NCBI GenBank assembly: GCA_902778855.1 | Contig: CACYZM010000015.1 | Location: forward strand, 1-38,345 | Direction: 5' to 3' | DNA from: an uncultured Bacteroidia bacterium | Lineage (GTDB): Bacteria > Bacteroidota > Bacteroidia > Bacteroidales > UBA932 | DNA: 38,345 nucleotides | Part shown: piece after piece, positions 20,731 through 28,869 of the stretch | Position numbering within the stretch: position 1 is the stretch's first letter | How the letters are laid out: every line of letters begins with the position of its first letter | Position numbers and translations under genes: made by a program | Notes under the pieces: generated by a model | Seen by the model: the letters and a program-made list of their open reading frames with translations, nothing else | Database searches by the model: none | What the model was told of the DNA's origin: nothing

Positions 20731-22752
20731 ATGAAAAAATATTGGATCATCAGTTGCTATATCGTACTGGCCGTCCTCTTGCTGCTGCTCTATCCCCGCA
20801 TCGGGAAGTTCCAGTACGAGTACCAGAAAGGCCGCCCCTGGGTCTATGAGACGCTGATCTCGCCCATCGACTTCCCGATTCTCAAGTCGGAGGCCGAAAT
20901 GCTCCGGGAGAAGGAGGAACGGGCGTCCGAGATGGTGGATTACTATGCCTACGATCCTTCGGTGGCGCCGCCTGTGCTGGAACGTTTCGGGCACAAGGCC
21001 GTGGAGCTTCAGCTCGACGAGGAGCTGACCCGCAAGCTCTACGAACATCTCGACGAAGCCTACCGCCGTGGCATCGTGTCCGATTTCGGCGGCAATGAGC
21101 AATCCGACAAAGTGGTCTTCATCAAGCGCGACAAGCGGGCCGACGAGACCCCGGCCTCGGAGATCTACGACCTGGCGCGGGTGCTCAACGCCCTGAAATC
21201 CGATCTGGCGTACGAGTATCCCGAAATGGAAGTCGATTCGCTGGTCCGGCAGCTCGATCTGCCGTCGTTCATCGTGCCCAATCTCTTTTTCGACGAGAAT
21301 ACCACGCAACTGGTGCATCGCGAAGCCGTGAACTACATTTCGCCGACCAAAGGCATGGTCTATGCCGGGCAGCTCATTGTCTCGGAAGGGGAGACCGTCA
21401 CCGGCGAGATCTGCGAGATCCTGGATTCCTACAAAGAGGAATACCGGCTCAGCTACGGTTACTCCGGATCGCAGAACGCGCTGCTGATCAGCCATCTGTT
21501 CCTGGTACTGATCCTGCTGGCCGTGTTCTTCTTCGCGGTGTTCTTCCTCGACCGTTCGGTGTTCTCCTCGATGCCCAAGCTGCTCTTCCTGATGATGCTC
21601 CTGCTGATCTCCTTCGCGGGCGTCTCCATCCTCTTCCGCGTGGACCAGCGGCTGCTGTATCTGTTCCCGTTCGCCGTCATCGCGCTCTATATGAGCGCTT
21701 TCTTCCGTGACGACCTCTCGTATGCCGTCTATGCCGTGACGATCCTTCCCCTGCTGATCATTCCGGAAAACGGCGTGGAACTGTTTTTCATCAACATGGT
21801 CGGCGGCTCGGCGGTGCTGTACGCCTACAGCCGGCTCAGCCGGGGCTGGCTGCAGTTCATCAACATCATCATCCTCTTCGTGGCCATGGCCGTCACCTGC
21901 TTCGTGTTCAAACTCGGCGCGGGCGACTTCTCCTATGCCTTCAAGGCCACGGAATTCCTGTACCTGGGCATCAACGCCCTGCTCTCGATCGTGCTATATC
22001 CGTTCGTCTACCTGTTCGAGAAGCTCTTCGGCTTCGTGTCGTATTCACGCCTCCGGGACCTGTCGGAAACCACCAACAAGCTGCTGAAGAATCTCCAGTA
22101 CAAGGCGCCGGGCACGTTCCAGCACTCGCTGCAGGTGGCCAACCTGGCTGAAAACGCCGCCCGCGAGATCGGCGCCAACGCCATGCTCGTGCGGGTCGGA
22201 TCGCTGTATCACGACATCGGCAAGATGGAGAACCCGATGTGCTTCATCGAGAACCAGGCCGAAGGCGTCAACTACCACGCCGGCCTGACGCCGGAAGAGA
22301 GTGCCCGCGCCATCATCAAGCACGTCGACGACGGCCTGGCGCTGGCGAAGAAGGCCAAACTGCCCGCCATCGTCACCGATTTCATCGCCTGCCACCACGG
22401 CCGCTCCGTGACCCTGTATTTCTACAACGTGTATTGCAACAACGGCGGAGACCCGGCCAACAAGGCGGCCTTCACCTACAACGGCATCCTGCCCCGGACC
22501 AAGGAACAGGTGGTCGTGATGATGGCCGACGCCGTTGAGGCGGCGTCCCGTACGTTGAAGGATTATTCCGAGGAGAGCATCTCCGCGCTGGTCGACCGGA
22601 TCATGGCCAATCGTTTCGATGATTCCCAGCTGGCGGAAGCGGACATCTCCATCCGCGACATCAACCAGGTGAAGAAGTCGTTCAAGACTTACCTGATGCA
22701 GATTTACCACGCCCGGATCGCCTACCCGAAACGGCAAAAACCAACAGCGTAA
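20731..22752 (+). CDS. 7TM-HD family phosphodiesterase (PgpH/YqfF-like)
   Basis: 673 aa, start MKKYWIISCYIVLAV at 20731; a TTG start at 20695 would add 12 residues and overlap the promoter. One N-terminal transmembrane helix, an extracytoplasmic 7TMR-HDED domain (to about residue 250), seven membrane helices (about 255-445), then a cytoplasmic HD domain. HD residues: FQHSLQVANLAENAA (His near 466), YHDIGK (His-Asp near 493), IIKHVDDG (near 530), CHHGRS (near 554) and MMADAVEAASR (near 597). Firmicute and listerial PgpH homologues cleave cyclic-di-AMP; that substrate is inferred here, not shown. Overlaps lnt by 71 bp tail to tail. A TATTTTTA -7-like box lies at 20699-20706. Confidence 0.9.
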   Translation: MKKYWIISCYIVLAVLLLLLYPRIGKFQYEYQKGRPWVYETLISPIDFPILKSEAEMLREKEERASEMVDYYAYDPSVAPPVLERFGHKAVELQLDEELTRKLYEHLDEAYRRGIVSDFGGNEQSDKVVFIKRDKRADETPASEIYDLARVLNALKSDLAYEYPEMEVDSLVRQLDLPSFIVPNLFFDENTTQLVHREAVNYISPTKGMVYAGQLIVSEGETVTGEICEILDSYKEEYRLSYGYSGSQNALLISHLFLVLILLAVFFFAVFFLDRSVFSSMPKLLFLMMLLLISFAGVSILFRVDQRLLYLFPFAVIALYMSAFFRDDLSYAVYAVTILPLLIIPENGVELFFINMVGGSAVLYAYSRLSRGWLQFINIIILFVAMAVTCFVFKLGAGDFSYAFKATEFLYLGINALLSIVLYPFVYLFEKLFGFVSYSRLRDLSETTNKLLKNLQYKAPGTFQHSLQVANLAENAAREIGANAMLVRVGSLYHDIGKMENPMCFIENQAEGVNYHAGLTPEESARAIIKHVDDGLALAKKAKLPAIVTDFIACHHGRSVTLYFYNVYCNNGGDPANKAAFTYNGILPRTKEQVVVMMADAVEAASRTLKDYSEESISALVDRIMANRFDDSQLAEADISIRDINQVKKSFKTYLMQIYHARIAYPKRQKPTA

Positions 22753-24334
22753 GCAGCGAAGCCAGGAAAAGATAGCCGGCGCAGCGCCCGACCCGGTCGC
22801 CGTGCCGGACGAACGGCGTGAGGGCGTCGTTGCCGTTGATGGTGCCTTTCAGCGTGGTCTCGACCCACCAGCCCGTCTTGGCCAGCACGTCGCCGCGCTG
22901 GTTGATGAAGCCGGAGGTGCCGGTGTTGGCCGCCTGCACCACGTCGCGCCGGTTCTCGATGGCGCGCAGGCGGGCAAAATTGAAGTGCTGCCGGTAGCCT
23001 GGCGTATCGCCCCACCAGCCGTCGTTGGTCATCACGGCCAGGAAGCGGGCGCCCTTTTTCGTGGCTACGCGCGACCAGTCGCCATACACCGATTCGTAGC
23101 AGATCATCGCGCCCAGCTTGCTCCCGTCGCTGGTCGGGATGGCGTCCATCTCGTCCTGCGTCCCATAGCTGGAACTCGAGCCGCCGAACTTCTGGACGAT
23201 CGGGCCCAGGAACTTGAGCACGTTCTCATACGGGATGATCTCCACACCCGGCACGAGCTTCGACTTGACATACGAGCCGTACACCTGCTGGCTGTCCATC
23301 ACCAGGGCGGTGTTGTAGACGTCGACCCACTGCCCGGCGCCGCCGGGGCGGGCGCTGCGCGAGGGTTTGGCGTACGTATTGAAAAACCGCCGGTAGGTGA
23401 GGGCGCCCAGCAGCAGGTCGGTTCCCGGATGGGCCGACAGGAAAGCCGCGTAGGTCCGCAGGGAAGGACTGCTGAGCAGGGGATTGTCGATATCCACGTC
23501 GTAAGTGAAAGTCTCGGGCGTGACCACGAAACGTGTCTGCGGCGTCACTTCCTGCGCGAGAAGCTGGACCAGCCGTTCGTCGAGGCCGGCCTGCGGCGTG
23601 ACGCCGTATTTGTGGAAAGGATCGATATTGGGCTGCACCACCACCACTTCCATCGGGTCGTCCGTTTCCTTGTAGGTGGCGTAACGGATCTCAGAATAAA
23701 GGATGGGGATGAACACCACCACGGGGGCGGCAATGGCATACCAGCGGCGCCAGGCGCGGTCCCGGGTGGTCAGCCACAGGTAAATGATGCTGTTGCAGAG
23801 GAGGATCCAGGCGGAGCCGCCCACGGCGCCGCAGTCTTCGTACCACTGCACCATCTCGGGATTATAGGCGAAGGAATTGCCCAGGCAGAGCCAGGGCCAC
23901 GACAGTTCGATGTTGAAATAGATGTGCTCCCAGGCCAGCCAGGTGAGGATGAACCAGCAGAGCGATAAGGCTTCGGCCAGGGTCGGATCCTTGACTTTTC
24001 TGCGGAGGATGCGCCCGCCCCAGCGGAACAGCGCGAAGATGGCCGCCATCTGCAGGGCGTTGAGCAGGAGCGCCGCGATGGCGCCTGCCGGCGAGACGAA
24101 CCAGATCCAGAAGGTCGTGGCGATGTTGAAGAGCAGGAAGGCCGTGTAGTAGTACCAGAAGGCGTGCTTGACCCGGTATTCCGTCAGCAGCCGCTCGAAC
24201 AGGAAGAGGGGAACGAATCCTACCAGGGAAAGGAATCCCAGGCGCGGCACCAGGAACGGCAGGCTTGTCAGCAGCGTAAATCCGGCGATCAGCAGCCAGA
24301 GATTTCCTTTCGATATAGGGCGGGATGTTTCCAT
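22682..24334 (-). CDS. lnt: Apolipoprotein N-acyltransferase
   Basis: 550 aa, normal size. Inner-membrane enzyme that N-acylates the terminal Cys of lipoproteins, the third step of lipoprotein maturation. About six N-terminal membrane helices (for example LWLLIAGFTLLTSLPFL), then a nitrilase domain with the catalytic triad: Glu in VVTPETFTYDVDID, Lys in SYVKSKLVPGVEIIPY, Cys in GAMICYESVYGDW. WGDTPGYRQHFNFARLRAIENRR is the conserved substrate loop. A C-terminal membrane helix (AGYLFLASLLTLLVFA) ends in a basic tail that overlaps the 7TM-HD gene. Lipoproteins such as the GH92 enzyme are natural substrates. Confidence 0.94.
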   Translation of the reverse strand: METSRPISKGNLWLLIAGFTLLTSLPFLVPRLGFLSLVGFVPLFLFERLLTEYRVKHAFWYYYTAFLLFNIATTFWIWFVSPAGAIAALLLNALQMAAIFALFRWGGRILRRKVKDPTLAEALSLCWFILTWLAWEHIYFNIELSWPWLCLGNSFAYNPEMVQWYEDCGAVGGSAWILLCNSIIYLWLTTRDRAWRRWYAIAAPVVVFIPILYSEIRYATYKETDDPMEVVVVQPNIDPFHKYGVTPQAGLDERLVQLLAQEVTPQTRFVVTPETFTYDVDIDNPLLSSPSLRTYAAFLSAHPGTDLLLGALTYRRFFNTYAKPSRSARPGGAGQWVDVYNTALVMDSQQVYGSYVKSKLVPGVEIIPYENVLKFLGPIVQKFGGSSSSYGTQDEMDAIPTSDGSKLGAMICYESVYGDWSRVATKKGARFLAVMTNDGWWGDTPGYRQHFNFARLRAIENRRDVVQAANTGTSGFINQRGDVLAKTGWWVETTLKGTINGNDALTPFVRHGDRVGRCAGYLFLASLLTLLVFAVSGRRSGRGKSASGKS

Positions 24335-24362
24335 GGTATGTTCGAATGTGAAGAATTGCTTA

Positions 24363-24370
24363 CAAAGATA
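24363..24370 (-). promoter_or_regulatory. -7 box of lnt
   Basis: On the minus strand TATCTTTG, 28 nt before the lnt ATG. Confidence 0.5.
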
Positions 24371-24375
24371 GGTTT

Positions 24376-24409
24376 TTTGCAGTGAATGTTGTAAATAATG
24401 GTATCTTTG
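24376..24409 (+). promoter_or_regulatory. Promoter of the LysE-type gene
   Basis: TTTG (24376-24379), 22 nt, then TATCTTTG (24402-24409); the ATG follows 19 nt later. Divergent from lnt within a 94-bp gap. Confidence 0.55.
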
Positions 24410-24428
24410 TCATCGTTTCGGAAACACA

Positions 24429-25091
24429 ATGGTACTCAATTTCCTCAAAGCGATCCTCATCGGACTGGCGGCTTCGATTCCGCTCGGGCCGCTGGGCATC
24501 GTCTGCATCCAGAAGTCGCTGGACAAGGGCCGCTGGGCCGGCTTCGCCGTCGGCGTCGGCTCCTCGATCGCCGATACCTTCTATGCGGCGATCGCCCTAT
24601 TCTCGGTCTCGTTCATCAGCGAATTCCTGAACCGGAATTATGACTGGGTGATGCTCATCGGCGGCGCGATCATCCTCCTGATCGGCCTCCAGATTGCCCT
24701 GAAGAACCCGATCAAGGACCTGAACCGGCACAATACGGAAGCCTTGAGTACCCGGCACATCCGGGAAATCGGCCGCGGCCTGCTGATGACGATCACCAAC
24801 CCCGGCGCCCTGGTCCTGATGCTCGGCCTGTTCGCCTTCTTCAAACTGGATCTGGGCAGCAGCTATTCGACCCTCGACGTGCTGTTCGTCCTCTCCGGCA
24901 TCTTCCTGGGCACCGCCACCTGGTGGTTCCTGCTGAGCAGCGGCATCTCGATGTTCCGCAAGCGTTTCCATCTCCGCCAGATGCTGGTCATCAACCGCAT
25001 TTCCGGCACCCTCATCGCCCTCCTCGGCCTCGCCTCCCTCATCGAAGGCCTCGCCCGCCTCCTCCTCCACCAGTCCTTCATCGGGCTCTAG
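24429..25091 (+). CDS. LysE/RhtB family amino-acid exporter
   Basis: 220 aa membrane protein with about six hydrophobic helices. The N-terminus LKAILIGLAASIPLGPLGIVCIQKSLDKGRWAGFAVGVGSSIADTFYAAIA carries the LysE/RhtB signature (small residues, PLGP, then GxxxGxG...D). ITNPGALVLMLGLFAFF matches the second half-repeat of the fold. The family exports amino acids or related small molecules across the inner membrane; the substrate cannot be given. Last core gene before the accessory region. Confidence 0.85.
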   Translation: MVLNFLKAILIGLAASIPLGPLGIVCIQKSLDKGRWAGFAVGVGSSIADTFYAAIALFSVSFISEFLNRNYDWVMLIGGAIILLIGLQIALKNPIKDLNRHNTEALSTRHIREIGRGLLMTITNPGALVLMLGLFAFFKLDLGSSYSTLDVLFVLSGIFLGTATWWFLLSSGISMFRKRFHLRQMLVINRISGTLIALLGLASLIEGLARLLLHQSFIGL

Positions 25092-25113
25092 CGGCCGACT
25101 TTCGTTCTCGTTC

Positions 25114-25196
25114 CCATCCTCAAATAGCGGCTCTTATGAGGATGGCAGCCCGTTTTTTGCCCTCCCATCCTCAAATAAGGCCTTGAATGAGGACGG
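25114..25196. repeat. Two tandem REP-like hairpin units at the island edge
   Basis: Unit 1: CCATCCTCA (25114-25122), 14-nt loop, TGAGGATGG (25137-25145). Unit 2, 51 bp on: CCATCCTCA (25165-25173), 14-nt loop, TGAGGACGG (25188-25196). Left arms and loop starts (AATA) are identical. No coding sequence fits here; this fills most of the 135-bp gap 25092-25226. Confidence 0.75.
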
Positions 25197-25226
25197 GACC
25201 ACGCAAGGCCGCGACCGCTATCAAAA

Positions 25227-26126
25227 TCATTCATATTGCTCGAGCATGGCCTTAATGTCGGCATGAATCACGTCTCGGAACGATTCTGGCGCGAGAACTT
25301 CTACCCAAGGACCTTTACTGAGTACTTCCTGCTCGAAGTCGAAGGTAGGAACGAGCTTATATTCGAAGAGTGTGGATTCATTGGTTGACTCGATCTCGCG
25401 CTGCGAACTGTGAAGCGGCAGCGATATAAAGTATTTGACTTGTCTGGCTTTGACTTTCAATTGAATGGTTTCAGGCTGGCAATTGTTTACATAGATCCCG
25501 AAATAATGGCTGAAGAACTCGTCGGCTTTGAACTTCTTGGGAATCTTGAGTGCATTCTTTGTCTCATTGACTGCGCGGATTCGATCGAGGGCGTAGATGC
25601 GAGGTTCCTTGTAGGTTTCGCTTCGGGCAAGAAGATACCAGCGTTGCTTGAAGAGTTTCAGACACCAGGGATGCGCCTCGAAGGTGGCAGGTTCTGTGCG
25701 ATTGAAACTCTGGTAGGTCATTTCGATGGTCTTGTTATCCCGCATGGCGTTTACTATGGCGGTCAACCAGCGCTGGCTGGATGGTATTTCTTCGAAGAGG
25801 ATGCGGTCACGCATATCGCGAGACTCATTCAGCAGGTTGTTCATTGAGAGGGATTCGAGCAACCACCGACGGATGCCATCTTCTTCCATATCTTCACGAT
25901 TGGCGATGTAGTAGCCCAATGACCGGTCGCACTTGATCTCGATGCCGAAGGTGTCCAGAATGGCTTCCCTGTGATTGTGGAAAGTGCGCTCCGCGAGGTA
26001 ATTTTCCCCTAGCTTGTTAATCGGGCTATGCGCCCACAGATAACTGATCTCCTTGAACGAGATGTGCCCGTGCCTGTTGATGGTGTCAATCAGCCAGATG
26101 TAGCGGTCGAAGTAGTTCTTGGCCAT
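25227..26126 (-). CDS. WYL-domain transcriptional regulator
   Basis: 299 aa, ATG read from 26126. The N-terminal part (about 1-75) is a winged helix: YIWLIDTINRHGHISFKEISYLWAHS, then LAERTFHNHREAILDTFGIEIKCDRSLGYYI. The middle carries the WYL domain, with the name-giving residues W163-Y164-L165 in RWYLLARSETYKEPRIYALDRI. A C-terminal WCX-like region ends KGPWVEVLAPESFRDVIHADIKAMLEQYE. WYL proteins sense nucleic acid or nucleotide ligands and control defence and DNA-repair genes (PafBC, BrxR, CapW are examples). Its promoter carries the 15-bp site found at four other promoters nearby, so it is the prime candidate to bind that site and regulate itself. It lies 62 bp behind the AAA+ gene on the same strand. 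Confidence 0.9.
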   Translation of the reverse strand: MAKNYFDRYIWLIDTINRHGHISFKEISYLWAHSPINKLGENYLAERTFHNHREAILDTFGIEIKCDRSLGYYIANREDMEEDGIRRWLLESLSMNNLLNESRDMRDRILFEEIPSSQRWLTAIVNAMRDNKTIEMTYQSFNRTEPATFEAHPWCLKLFKQRWYLLARSETYKEPRIYALDRIRAVNETKNALKIPKKFKADEFFSHYFGIYVNNCQPETIQLKVKARQVKYFISLPLHSSQREIESTNESTLFEYKLVPTFDFEQEVLSKGPWVEVLAPESFRDVIHADIKAMLEQYE

Positions 26127-26148
26127 ATTCCTCTGTCATTTATCGATA

Positions 26149-26182
26149 CAAAGATAAAAACAAAAACTGCCAAAAAGTGGCA
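26149..26182 (-). promoter_or_regulatory. Regulon site A plus -7 box (WYL gene)
   Basis: Read on the minus strand: TGCCACTTTTTGGCA (26182-26168), 11 nt, TATCTTTG (26156-26149), then 22 nt to the ATG. Flanking bases extend the arms to ACTGCCA/TGGCAGT (26166-26184), 7 bp each. Lying just after the AAA+ stop and followed by T-rich sequence, the same hairpin could also terminate AAA+ transcription. Confidence 0.8.
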
Positions 26183-26188
26183 GTTGAT

Positions 26189-27829
26189 TTAGAAACCGAT
26201 TTTTCTTTTCGATTCACTACCGGAAAGGGTTTCTTCTTCGCAGTAGGAGCGGATGGCGGCGTAGTTGGGTTCAACTGTTTCCAGGATGGCAGCAATGGCA
26301 CGCTTGCGAGAAACGTTTTCAATTTGCCCACCGCTGAAATCGTAGTCAGTTGCCAACTGAATGGATTCGTCTTCTGAAAGAACCGGAATCATCGATTGCC
26401 AGATGGCTGCACGAGCTTCTATTGAAGGCTTCTCAAAGTGGACCTTGTAGAGGAAGCGACGCTCGAATGCTTTGTCAAAGTTGGACGTGAGATTTGTTGT
26501 GGCCATCAGAATGCCGTCCAGGTCTTCCATCTCCTGCAGTATGATGTTTTGAAGACTGTTCTCCATTTTGTCCACGGCGCGTTCCGCTCCCAGTTGCCGG
26601 ATGCCGAAGATGGCGTCGGCTTCGTTGAAGAGCAGAATAGGGATTGTTCCGCCCGCTTTCACGGTTTGGCGGTACTTGTCGAAGATCTCCTTGATGTTCT
26701 TTTCGCTTTCTCCCACCCAGCAACTCTTGATCTGGGACACATCGATGATGAAGAGGTCGCGGCCACTCTCGCGGGCAATCTGGTAGACGGTTTCTGTTTT
26801 GCCGGTTCCGGGACTGCCATAGAACAAGCAGGTGAATCCTGTCCTCAAGCCCTTTTCCTTCATCTTCTGGCGTATTTCCTCAAAACGTCTCTCGTTCATC
26901 AACTCTATCAAACGCTTTACTTGCTGGCCTTCTAAAGAGTTGTAGAACAATGTCTTTTTCGTAATCTCCGACGCACTCAGCTTCCGGGATGCTTTCACGA
27001 AGGACTCCACTTTTCTGACACCGCCCACATCTGCAAAGAGTTCTTCTTTCACGTTTTGCGTAATCCGGAAGTAGTCTTTATTCATCATACCGTTCATTCC
27101 GGAAGGCTCAATGATCTTATCTAATTGTAGAATAAGCCTTTTGCGTCGATATAAAGACTTCAGCCATGCCAGTTCGTCTTCGTTCACGTAGTCGTCCAAA
27201 TCGTGCCAGCCTACCATATCGTCGTTTTCAAAATAGTAGCGATAGACCAGACCGTAGAGCGTTACGCTTTCCCGATAGTCGAGTTCGGAAATGATTCTTC
27301 GTATCGTCCGGGACACGCTGTTCTCAGGATTGAGTTCCATCAAAGTTGTCAGGTCTTCTTCCATTTCTTGTGCTGTGCACTGGTCCTCTTTTCTGATGGC
27401 AAGGGCGTGTTTGATTCGGATCAGTAACTCGCTGGCATCGAGTCCCGTTAGAGGTTCCGGCCGGATGGGCATGTTTTCTGTCAAACTGTTCAGGACGTTT
27501 TTGGGGATGACAATGTTCCCTTCCCTGTCGATGCGGATGTATCCGCGTTTTCTGATGCCTTCCATTTCCTGATGGTAAGTCAAGAACTTAAGGTAGTCCA
27601 ACCCGAGCATATCGGCAATGTCGCTGCTTTCAACACAGAAATGCGACGACCTTTGTACGATGGCAGTGAGGATAACGACCTGCATTGGGCTGATTTCCAG
27701 TAGTTTTGTCAATGCGCGAATATCTGCTGATGCCTTCGGCATTTTTCCCAACTCCATTTGGATGCTGTTCTCCACCGGCCTCATCTTTTGCGCAATACTG
27801 CACATTCTTTCAATAATCGTCTTGGCCAT
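26189..27829 (-). CDS. AAA+ ATPase with N-terminal winged-helix-like region
   Basis: 546 aa from the ATG read at 27829 (MAKTIIERMCSIAQK). A longer frame to 27856 needs a TTG inside the -7 box and was rejected. The first 330 residues contain LLEISPMQVVILTAIVQRSS and a following helical/wing segment but no named domain I can place. The AAA+ module is clear: Walker A GSPGTGKTETVYQIA (about 337-351), pore-loop-like SQIKSCWVGESEKNIKEIFDKY, Walker B PILLFNEADAIFG (about 396, with Asn where Asp is usual before Glu-Ala-Asp), sensor ATTNLTSNFDKAFERRFLYKVHF. This pattern is closest to the CDC48/FtsH-like classic clade, so a remodelling ATPase is likely. Driven by regulon site B. Confidence 0.85.
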   Translation of the reverse strand: MAKTIIERMCSIAQKMRPVENSIQMELGKMPKASADIRALTKLLEISPMQVVILTAIVQRSSHFCVESSDIADMLGLDYLKFLTYHQEMEGIRKRGYIRIDREGNIVIPKNVLNSLTENMPIRPEPLTGLDASELLIRIKHALAIRKEDQCTAQEMEEDLTTLMELNPENSVSRTIRRIISELDYRESVTLYGLVYRYYFENDDMVGWHDLDDYVNEDELAWLKSLYRRKRLILQLDKIIEPSGMNGMMNKDYFRITQNVKEELFADVGGVRKVESFVKASRKLSASEITKKTLFYNSLEGQQVKRLIELMNERRFEEIRQKMKEKGLRTGFTCLFYGSPGTGKTETVYQIARESGRDLFIIDVSQIKSCWVGESEKNIKEIFDKYRQTVKAGGTIPILLFNEADAIFGIRQLGAERAVDKMENSLQNIILQEMEDLDGILMATTNLTSNFDKAFERRFLYKVHFEKPSIEARAAIWQSMIPVLSEDESIQLATDYDFSGGQIENVSRKRAIAAILETVEPNYAAIRSYCEEETLSGSESKRKIGF

Positions 27830-27853
27830 AGTTGTTGCTTTAGATTCACAGTG

Positions 27854-27887
27854 CAAAACTAAGTCAGTGATTTGCCAAAAAGTGGCA
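27854..27887 (-). promoter_or_regulatory. Regulon site B plus -7 box (AAA+ gene)
   Basis: Minus strand: TGCCACTTTTTGGCA (27887-27873), 11 nt, TAGTTTTG (27861-27854), 24 nt to the ATG. The core is identical to site A. An additional GATTTGC/GCAAATC pair (27869-27875 and 27888-27894) flanks it. Confidence 0.85.
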
Positions 27888-27930
27888 GCAAATCGGAAGT
27901 CTATATGCGTTTATATGGTTTCGACCAGCC

Positions 27931-27964
27931 TGCTGTTTTTTGGCATTCGGGGACTCTATCTTTG
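27931..27964 (+). promoter_or_regulatory. Regulon site B2 (degenerate) plus -7 box (RadA-like operon)
   Basis: TGCTGTTTTTTGGCA (27931-27945), 12 of 15 bases matching sites A and B, then 11 nt and TATCTTTG (27957-27964); 35 nt to the ATG at 28000. It forms a divergent pair with site B. Confidence 0.7.
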
Positions 27965-27999
27965 CGAATGATTTGAATATTTGAGTCAGCGAAATAACG

Positions 28000-28869
28000 A
28001 TGGCGAATGAAGTAATCAGGATGCGGGATATGCATTTCAATCCGGAATTGTTCTGCAATTATATGAGCGGAACAGTGCTGGACGAATTGCTTTGCAGCTA
28101 CAACGGCCTTCCTAAAGGCGTGAACTATATGATCATCGGCGATCCTGGTGTGGGTAAGACCACAATCATCCTGGATCTGCTGTCAAACATCCGCAGCTTC
28201 AATCCGGGCGTTCGTGTTCTCTTCATCAGTGCAGAGATGAATGAAATCGACCTGGCCATCTATGTCCAGCGCTTCCCGAAATTTCAGGACTTGGACATCC
28301 TCTTTGTCGAGGCCGGTTTTGACGAAGAATCCCATACCCATAATTTGGAAACTATCAAAAGAATCCTGGAGCGGGGATGGGATATCGTGGCCATCGACTC
28401 GTTTTACGAGTTGCAAGGCATCATCAAGGATGAAGAAGGCCTGACTCTGAAGAAGGCGGAAAGCATTCTCCTGTCTTTGATCAAGCACCAGAACAAGGCG
28501 TCCAATGACCGCGGCGTCAACACGACGTTTCTTACCATTCAGCAAGTCACGAAAGCGGGGCATTTCATCGGCTCCAATCGCCTGAAGCATTCGATCACGG
28601 CTATGCTTGAGTTGCGGCTGGAGAACCCCAAGAACATCTATTCCGACAGATATGCCGTCTTCAGCAAGCATCGAAGGGGTGATGTCGGCGTGCGCCTGTA
28701 CTACGATCTCTCGGTGACCGGCGATGTCTATTATAACGAAGAAAAGTTCGAGCAGGACCGCAAACTTCGGAAACTGCAATCCACGGCTTCCAGCAGTCTC
28801 CGCCAGTTTGCAGACCAGTTCGACAGGATATTCAATCATCAACAAACGAGAATAATTGATAATGAGTGA
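28000..28869 (+). CDS. RadA/KaiC-like RecA-superfamily ATPase
   Basis: 289 aa. Walker A GDPGVGKTTIILDLL (about residues 47-55), strand and Glu of VLFISAEMNEIDLAIYVQRF, Walker B WDIVAIDSFYEL (about 129-135), then a RadA-like segment TTFLTIQQVTKAGHFIGSNRLKHSITAMLEL followed by YAVFSKHRRGDVGVRLYYDL, which aligns with RadA's HVTKEG...LEH...KNRFG region. It lacks the RadA zinc finger and the LonP-like C-terminal domain. RadA is a hexameric branch-migration helicase in recombination, so action on DNA is plausible but the specific role is unknown. First gene of a five-gene operon under site B2; its end overlaps the next gene by 8 bp. Confidence 0.8.
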   Translation: MANEVIRMRDMHFNPELFCNYMSGTVLDELLCSYNGLPKGVNYMIIGDPGVGKTTIILDLLSNIRSFNPGVRVLFISAEMNEIDLAIYVQRFPKFQDLDILFVEAGFDEESHTHNLETIKRILERGWDIVAIDSFYELQGIIKDEEGLTLKKAESILLSLIKHQNKASNDRGVNTTFLTIQQVTKAGHFIGSNRLKHSITAMLELRLENPKNIYSDRYAVFSKHRRGDVGVRLYYDLSVTGDVYYNEEKFEQDRKLRKLQSTASSSLRQFADQFDRIFNHQQTRIIDNE

